This document shows, piece by piece, positions 13,937 to 17,856 of a stretch of DNA of 17,856 bases. The translations under genes were made by a program, and so were the position numbers. The stretch comes from an uncultured Bacilli bacterium. GTDB lineage: Bacteria > Bacillota_I > Bacilli_A > RF39 > UBA660. Under the pieces are notes generated by a model that had not been told where the DNA came from, searched no databases, and worked only from the letters and a program-made list of their open reading frames with translations. Each line of letters starts with the position of its first letter. The first letter of the stretch is position 1. Where the stretch lies: NCBI GenBank assembly GCA_910583945.1, contig CAJTYF010000029.1, positions 1-17,856 of the forward strand, written 5' to 3'.

Positions 13937-14167
13937 ATGAAAAGAGAAAATAAACGATATAAAATATTTATTTTTTCAAAATTATATTGTTGATTATGAG
14001 TTCTCATATTTTAAGCTATTATTCAATTTTTTAATAAAAAAATTTAATTATCGAAGAAACGATATTTTAGTGGAAAATAAGCAAATTGTATTTTATGAAG
14101 ATGAAGTTATATTTCTGATTTTGACGAAGTATTAAATAAAAATTTAAAAGATTTCGAAGAAAATTAA
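13937..14167 (+). pseudogene. Frameshifted remnant of a small (~76-aa) gene
   Basis: A start ATG at 13937 opens a frame that soon stops. One base later in phase, the frame from 13941 to 14135 stays open for about 64 codons in very AT-rich DNA and reads protein-like, for example NDILVENKQIVFYEDE (14058-14105). Near 14105-14115 the plausible reading moves back to the ATG's frame and continues as SDFDEVLNKNLKDFEEN to a TAA at 14165-14167. One extra base in the A-run after ATGAAA and one compensating change near 14107 would restore a continuous protein. No family is recognised. Alternatives are chance open frame or a short gene with an unusual start. Confidence 0.45.
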
Positions 14168-14216
14168 CTTTATAAAAAAAAAATACCAATAAAAATAATA
14201 AATAATTAGATTAATT

Positions 14217-14252
14217 AAAAAATACTAGTCAAATAACAAACTAGTATTTTTT
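14217..14252. terminator. Bidirectional terminator between the plus-strand region and the ABC operon
   Basis: Perfect 13-bp dyad: AAAAAATACTAGT (14217-14229) and ACTAGTATTTTTT (14240-14252), ten-base loop. With A-runs on one side and T-runs on the other it can terminate both strands. It begins two bases after the last ABC gene's stop, and about 50 bases after the remnant on the plus strand. Confidence 0.8.
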
Positions 14253-14254
14253 AT

Positions 14255-15376
14255 TTATGCCAATTTTTGTTTTTTCTTGCTAATCAAATTATTTAAGAAA
14301 ATAAATAGTAAAATAAAACCAATAAGCAATATACTATTCACTAAAATAGGTTTTAAATTATCAAAATTAATGACTTCTAATCCCTTTATTAGTTCATTAG
14401 TCTTAATATAATAATAAGAAGGTAAAATATGACTAAACTTTAGAACACTATCTGGTAAAAATTCCATTGGTACAAATGCTCCACAAAGAAAACTACTGCC
14501 TAAAGCAATCACATTTACAATTCCATTAATGGCCTCTTTATTTCGAATTAAAGTAGAAAGTAAAACGGCTAAGGATAAAGAAAGTACCATAAATAGAAAA
14601 CTATTAGCCGTATAAAGAAGTCCGTACCCACTAAACATAATCTCTCCGACCAAAATAAAACTTAAAATAAAATAGATTACCCATAAAAATACTGCAAATA
14701 AAGCATTTGAAAACAATAAATAACGATTAAATTTCTTATAATTCATACTTGATATAAGCGTTCTTTTGTAAATTTTTTCTGTCTTAAAACTACTGATAAT
14801 TAAACAAATGACAAATACACAGCCTGCTAGAAAAGTATAATTCGCCATATTATAAAAACTCGCGGCATTATTTAGACTTTTACTATCTAACGAAGAATGG
14901 ATTTCTACGGTCACATCATGATCTAAAGCACTATGAATAGCTTCGATTATTGCTTTCTCTTCTAAATCATACTCTTTATAAATTTTATATAGATTTAAAT
15001 AACGTTCCAAATACATACTTCCTAAACTCGCTTCATAATTGCCATTTGATTTCACCTGAACTTTTTCATCTTGAGAAAAGGTTAAAGGAATCCGAATAAA
15101 ATAATGAATATCACGATAAAATAAAGCATCATCGATATTTTTTTCGTCTATTTCTTTAACCTCGCAACGTTCCCTTAAATAACGCTCTAAATCTTGACTT
15201 ATTAAGCTACTACTTTCATTTACAATAAACACATGAGGCCTCGTCGCTTCAAAGTTAAAAGTTTGATTACCTGATTTAAAATTAAACGTTCCAAAAAACA
15301 CTAAAATAGCGACATAAAGCAAAACAACAAAAATATTTTTCTTTAATATACCTAAAAAAGCCTTAAATACTGTCAT
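14255..15376 (-). CDS. ABC-2 type exporter permease (second permease)
   Basis: 373 residues. One N-terminal membrane helix (about 15-30, NIFVVLLYVAILVFFG) is followed by an extracellular domain to about residue 175, then five further helices from about residue 180 (including FLAGCVFVICLIISS). The segment FLCGAFVPMEFLPDSVLKF near residue 300 is a typical ABC-2 permease signature. A basic tail ends the protein. Of the starts GTG 15385, ATG 15382 and ATG 15376, the last is best placed behind AGAGG (eight bases). It overlaps the first permease by 14 bases, with its ribosome site inside that gene. It would pair with the first permease as a heterodimeric channel energised by the ATPase. Last gene of the operon. 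Confidence 0.87.
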   Translation of the reverse strand: MTVFKAFLGILKKNIFVVLLYVAILVFFGTFNFKSGNQTFNFEATRPHVFIVNESSSLISQDLERYLRERCEVKEIDEKNIDDALFYRDIHYFIRIPLTFSQDEKVQVKSNGNYEASLGSMYLERYLNLYKIYKEYDLEEKAIIEAIHSALDHDVTVEIHSSLDSKSLNNAASFYNMANYTFLAGCVFVICLIISSFKTEKIYKRTLISSMNYKKFNRYLLFSNALFAVFLWVIYFILSFILVGEIMFSGYGLLYTANSFLFMVLSLSLAVLLSTLIRNKEAINGIVNVIALGSSFLCGAFVPMEFLPDSVLKFSHILPSYYYIKTNELIKGLEVINFDNLKPILVNSILLIGFILLFIFLNNLISKKKQKLA

Positions 15377-16523
15377 ATGCATCACCTCTTAAAACCATTA
15401 CAGATAGGAATAATAAAACAAACGAAAATATTCCTAAAGTAATAATATTCAAGTAAAATCTATCTGGCGTATCATAATAATAAAGAGCATAAAAACCATC
15501 GGTAATCATATTAGCTGGATTAATCCGATTAAGGAAGGGAATATTTTTATCTATCACATACTTCATGGTAATGCCCATCATCCCTGATAATGCAGAACAA
15601 AACATCGTAAAAGCAATAATAATACCAATCTTGGTGTTCTCATTTTTCTTTAAAATAATAGAAAGAAAAACGCCTAAAGAAAGTCCTGCTAAACAACCCA
15701 TAAAGATTAACAAAAGTACTTGGATTAGAGAATTTCCATAATCGACATGTAAAGCAAAAACGGTAAATAAGAAAAGAATAAGAACACCAATAAGTAAAGT
15801 TATAAAACCAGCAAGAGCACTACTGACAAGTAATTTAAACTTAGATAGAAAAGAAATACTCACTCTTCTTCCATTCGTACTCATATTGGCAAGTTTTTGA
15901 TTAATAGCATACATTCCCAAAATACCACCATACAAACAAGCCATAGCAATCAAAGTATAATACTCAATCATCGTATAACTTAAATTACTTTTGGATTCAT
16001 CTTCAATAGGAATATCCCTATTTTCCATAACACTTTCATAAATCTGTTTGATAAAATTTTCGTCGATACCATTTTGGCTTCCATTCGCCTCTAAAAGACT
16101 TTGAAATAATTTATTTTTACTTTCTATTTCCTCTACCACAAACTTAAAAGTAGTTTCATTAATTCCATTCTCCAAAATAACAATTTTGCTTGGATTTTCT
16201 AAATTCAAATATCCCACAATTTCTTTTTTTTGAAGCATTTCCTTACATTTCTCTTCATCTTCATAAGCAACCTGAAACAATTGCCCTTCACTTTCTTCCT
16301 TACTTAAAGCTTGAAATGTTTCTTGATAGAAAGAATTGTTTAAAAAAGCCTCATTTTGAACAATTCCAATCGGAATAACTTTAAAGGTTTCACCTTTTTC
16401 AATATCACTAAAAGCAAAATAAAACAAAAGTCCTAAAACAATCGGAAAAGCATAGGTCCAAAATATTAATATTTTATTTTTAAAAAGAGTTTTTAAAGTA
16501 TACTTAAAGTTATGAAAAAACAT
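15363..16523 (-). CDS. ABC-2 type exporter permease (first permease)
   Basis: 386 residues with the same layout as its neighbour: one N-terminal helix (about 18-38, KILIFWTYAFPIVLGLLFYF), an extracellular domain of about 145 residues, then helices from about residue 190 to the end. RINPANMITDGFYALYYYD near residue 335 corresponds to the conserved loop before the last helix. The two permeases are clearly of one type but not close copies. The ATG at 16523 overlaps the ATPase stop (TGATG), with AAGGAG eleven bases upstream. Two distinct permeases plus one ATPase is the layout of LnrLMN/DrrAB-like exporters that give resistance to amphipathic antibiotics; an export substrate here is not shown by the sequence. 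Confidence 0.88.
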   Translation of the reverse strand: MFFHNFKYTLKTLFKNKILIFWTYAFPIVLGLLFYFAFSDIEKGETFKVIPIGIVQNEAFLNNSFYQETFQALSKEESEGQLFQVAYEDEEKCKEMLQKKEIVGYLNLENPSKIVILENGINETTFKFVVEEIESKNKLFQSLLEANGSQNGIDENFIKQIYESVMENRDIPIEDESKSNLSYTMIEYYTLIAMACLYGGILGMYAINQKLANMSTNGRRVSISFLSKFKLLVSSALAGFITLLIGVLILFLFTVFALHVDYGNSLIQVLLLIFMGCLAGLSLGVFLSIILKKNENTKIGIIIAFTMFCSALSGMMGITMKYVIDKNIPFLNRINPANMITDGFYALYYYDTPDRFYLNIITLGIFSFVLLFLSVMVLRGDAYDSI

Positions 16524-17479
16524 CAGTCTCGTAACTCCTTTCCCGTAAGTTCTAAGAAGACATCATTTAAAGTAGGACGTTCAGAATAAATATTTTCATA
16601 TTTTAATTTATGGTCATTTAAATACTCTAAAATCTTCATTAAATTATTTTTTCCTTTAAGAAAAGAAACCACTAAAACTTGATTAACAAAAGAACACTCA
16701 AGGACATTTTTAATAGACTGTATCTCACTTAAATGTTTATCACTAATAGATTCCATCTCGACACTAATTTTTTCTTCAATCTTCGCCAGTTTCTTTAATT
16801 CATCTGTACTACCTTGAGCAATAACTTTTCCTTTATCTAAAATAATAATTCGATCACATAAAATTTCTACTTCTTCCATATAATGCGTCGTATAAATAAT
16901 GGTAGCCCCTTCTTTTCTAAGGGTTTGAATGCCTTCTAATATGCGATTTCGACTTTGTGGATCAACCGCAACCGTTGGTTCATCTAAAAAGATAATCTTT
17001 GGTTGATGGGCAACACCACAAGCAATATTAAGTCTTCTTAGAAGCCCACCTGACAATTGTTTTGGGTAAAACTTTTTATACTCTTCTAACCCTACTAATT
17101 CTAAAGCCTTTTCAATATAAGCTTTTCTCTTCTCCTTCTCAGGAACATAAAGTCCACAAAAATAATCAATATTTTCATAAACTGTTAATTCATCAAAAAC
17201 CGCAACATCTTGAAAAACAACCCCAATTTCTCTTTTTACTTCGTACAAATTAGGACGCATTTCATGGCCTAAAATCGTAATACTTCCCTTTTGAAATTTA
17301 AGAAGAGATAAAATACAATTCATTGTTGTTGTTTTACCACTACCATTAGGTCCTAATAACCCTAATATCTCTCCCTCTCTTACTTCTAAAGTTAAATCAT
17401 CCACCGCTTTAATCCCCTTGTATTCTTTTGTCAGATTTTTTACTTCTATACAATTTACCATTTTTTCTTTCTCCCTCAT
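16523..17479 (-). CDS. ABC-2 exporter ATPase subunit (DrrA/LnrL-like)
   Basis: 318 residues. ATP-binding subunit of an exporter on the cytoplasmic membrane face. Walker A GPNGSGKT (43-50), Q-loop VVFQ (87-90), signature LSGGL (142-146), Walker B IIFLDEP (162-168), D-loop AVDP, and switch His199 in TTHYMEE. The sequence LSGGLLRRLNIACGVAHQPK and a C-terminal extension of about 90 residues ending PTLNDVFLELTG place it with DrrA-like drug and lipid exporters. ATG 17479 has AAGGA eight bases upstream; ATG 17461, with GGGAG nine bases upstream, would remove six residues and fits the usual family N-terminus equally well. First gene of a three-gene operon with overlapping ends. No kinase/regulator pair of LnrJK type lies beside it; the phosphorelay lies about 370 bp beyond the operon's far end. 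Confidence 0.92.
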   Translation of the reverse strand: MREKEKMVNCIEVKNLTKEYKGIKAVDDLTLEVREGEILGLLGPNGSGKTTTMNCILSLLKFQKGSITILGHEMRPNLYEVKREIGVVFQDVAVFDELTVYENIDYFCGLYVPEKEKRKAYIEKALELVGLEEYKKFYPKQLSGGLLRRLNIACGVAHQPKIIFLDEPTVAVDPQSRNRILEGIQTLRKEGATIIYTTHYMEEVEILCDRIIILDKGKVIAQGSTDELKKLAKIEEKISVEMESISDKHLSEIQSIKNVLECSFVNQVLVVSFLKGKNNLMKILEYLNDHKLKYENIYSERPTLNDVFLELTGKELRD

Positions 17480-17632
17480 TCTCTATATCCTTTTATTCAT
17501 TGCCTAAAACCTTATTTTTTAAATTGCTAATTAAGAAATTTCGTAGATATTTAAAATAAGTTTTTACTATTTGTAAAATCCTTATTAAACGAAATAAAAA
17601 AACTATAAAAATCAAAAATAACTAACTTTTTT

Positions 17633-17641
17633 ATTATATCA
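17633..17641 (-). promoter_or_regulatory. Extended -10 promoter of the ABC exporter operon
   Basis: Minus strand TG-A-TATAAT (17641-17633), no good -35. The surrounding 15 bases AAATATGATATAATA are identical to those at the XRE gene promoter. The start site would be about 150 bases before the ATPase ATG, a long leader for this genome. Confidence 0.45.
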
Positions 17642-17673
17642 TATTTTAACATTAAAAATATAAATAATTTCCC

Positions 17674-17716
17674 AATTTCTTTATTAATTGGTTTTAAAAT
17701 TTAATGGAAAGAAATT
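17674..17716. repeat. AT-rich inverted repeat
   Basis: AATTTCTTTATTAA (17674-17687) pairs with TTAAT (17701-17705) and, after a two-base bulge, AAAGAAATT (17708-17716): 14 pairs, 13-base loop. It sits between the two divergent promoters. Confidence 0.45.
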
Positions 17717-17742
17717 AAATACAAAGGATTACAAAATAAACT

Positions 17743-17776
17743 AAAAAAATCGTTTCTTAGATGAACGATATTTTTT
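17743..17776. terminator. Terminator-like hairpin, able to act on both strands
   Basis: ATCGTT (17749-17754) and AACGAT (17764-17769) form the stem over a nine-base loop; seven A lie on the left and six T on the right after one A. On the minus strand the T-run follows the stem directly. No gene that it would obviously end is present, so it may insulate the two divergent units. Confidence 0.5.
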
Positions 17777-17836
17777 ATTATATAAAATAGTATACAATTA
17801 ATTTAAGAGAGTTAGATTTATATTGGAGGAATTAGA

Positions 17837-17856
17837 ATGAAAAAAAATTTAAAATT
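17837..17856 (+). CDS. Start of a gene running off the window
   Basis: ATG at 17837 follows a strong site GGAGGA (17825-17830) at six bases. Only MKKNLK is visible. The basic start is compatible with a signal peptide but is too short to judge. Confidence 0.5.

Larger units (their letters stand above)
17480..17836. other. Divergent intergenic region between the ABC operon and the next plus-strand gene
   Basis: No gene is seen. It holds the ABC operon's extended -10 (17633-17641, minus), a leader of about 150 bases, an AT-rich dyad at 17674-17716, a terminator-like hairpin at 17743-17776, and a weak promoter-like TATACAAT near 17791 for the plus-strand gene. The leader contains only a five-codon frame before the ATPase gene, not convincing as a leader peptide. 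Confidence 0.5.

Noticed and set aside
11282..17479. Phosphorelay controlling the ABC exporter as an Lnr/Bce-type module
   Set aside because: They lie on opposite strands, separated by a terminator and a remnant, and the relay has no DNA-binding output; adjacency alone does not support it.
17480..17500. Five-codon leader peptide MNKRI before the ABC ATPase gene
   Set aside because: Weak ribosome site, no attenuator hairpin and no resistance-leader codon pattern.

Overview
The window comes from an AT-rich, low-GC Gram-positive bacterium (Bacillota), most likely an anaerobic, gut-type member of the Bacilli/Erysipelotrichia-like branch. Three things point there: a Bacillus-type dnaB-dnaI primosome pair, an [FeFe]-hydrogenase (strict anaerobe), and short intergenic gaps with U-tract terminators and purine-rich ribosome binding sites. 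TGA is used as a stop and TGG encodes Trp, so the standard bacterial code applies. There are no rRNAs, tRNAs, CRISPR arrays or insertion sequences. Species-level assignment is not possible from sequence reading alone.

Left part (1-4483), all on the minus strand: the 5' end of a type IV prepilin gene; a dnaB-dnaI-[FeFe]-hydrogenase operon with its own promoter and terminator; and a monocistronic gene for a membrane-anchored CPWC thioredoxin-like protein.

Middle-left (4715-8948), minus strand, accessory in character: first a three-gene operon (Cys-rich small membrane protein, MerR regulator, soluble TraG/VirD4-like ATPase) behind a promoter with a 19-bp spacer and a central palindrome, the hallmark of MerR control. 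Then an XRE regulator, a 109-aa unknown protein and a ~600-aa cytoplasmic zinc-metalloprotease-like protein. The regulator-plus-intracellular-HExxH-protease pairing recalls ImmR/ImmA logic, but with a different and much larger protease. This is the best candidate for an undescribed system.

Middle-right, plus strand: a stand-alone adenylate-forming (acyl-CoA synthetase-like) enzyme with its own promoter and terminator (8962-10893). After a 388-bp AT-rich gap with a long imperfect inverted repeat comes a two-gene phosphorelay (11282-13880): a membrane hybrid histidine kinase and an Hpt-receiver protein. Together they carry all four phosphorelay steps, plus an extra receiver, but no output domain. 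A frameshifted gene remnant follows (13937-14167).

Right end: an ABC-2 exporter operon on the minus strand (ATPase plus two permeases, all overlapping, Lnr/Drr-like), separated from the plus-strand side by a bidirectional terminator. A plus-strand gene starts at 17837 and runs off the window. Several terminators here incorporate the stop codon of the gene they end.
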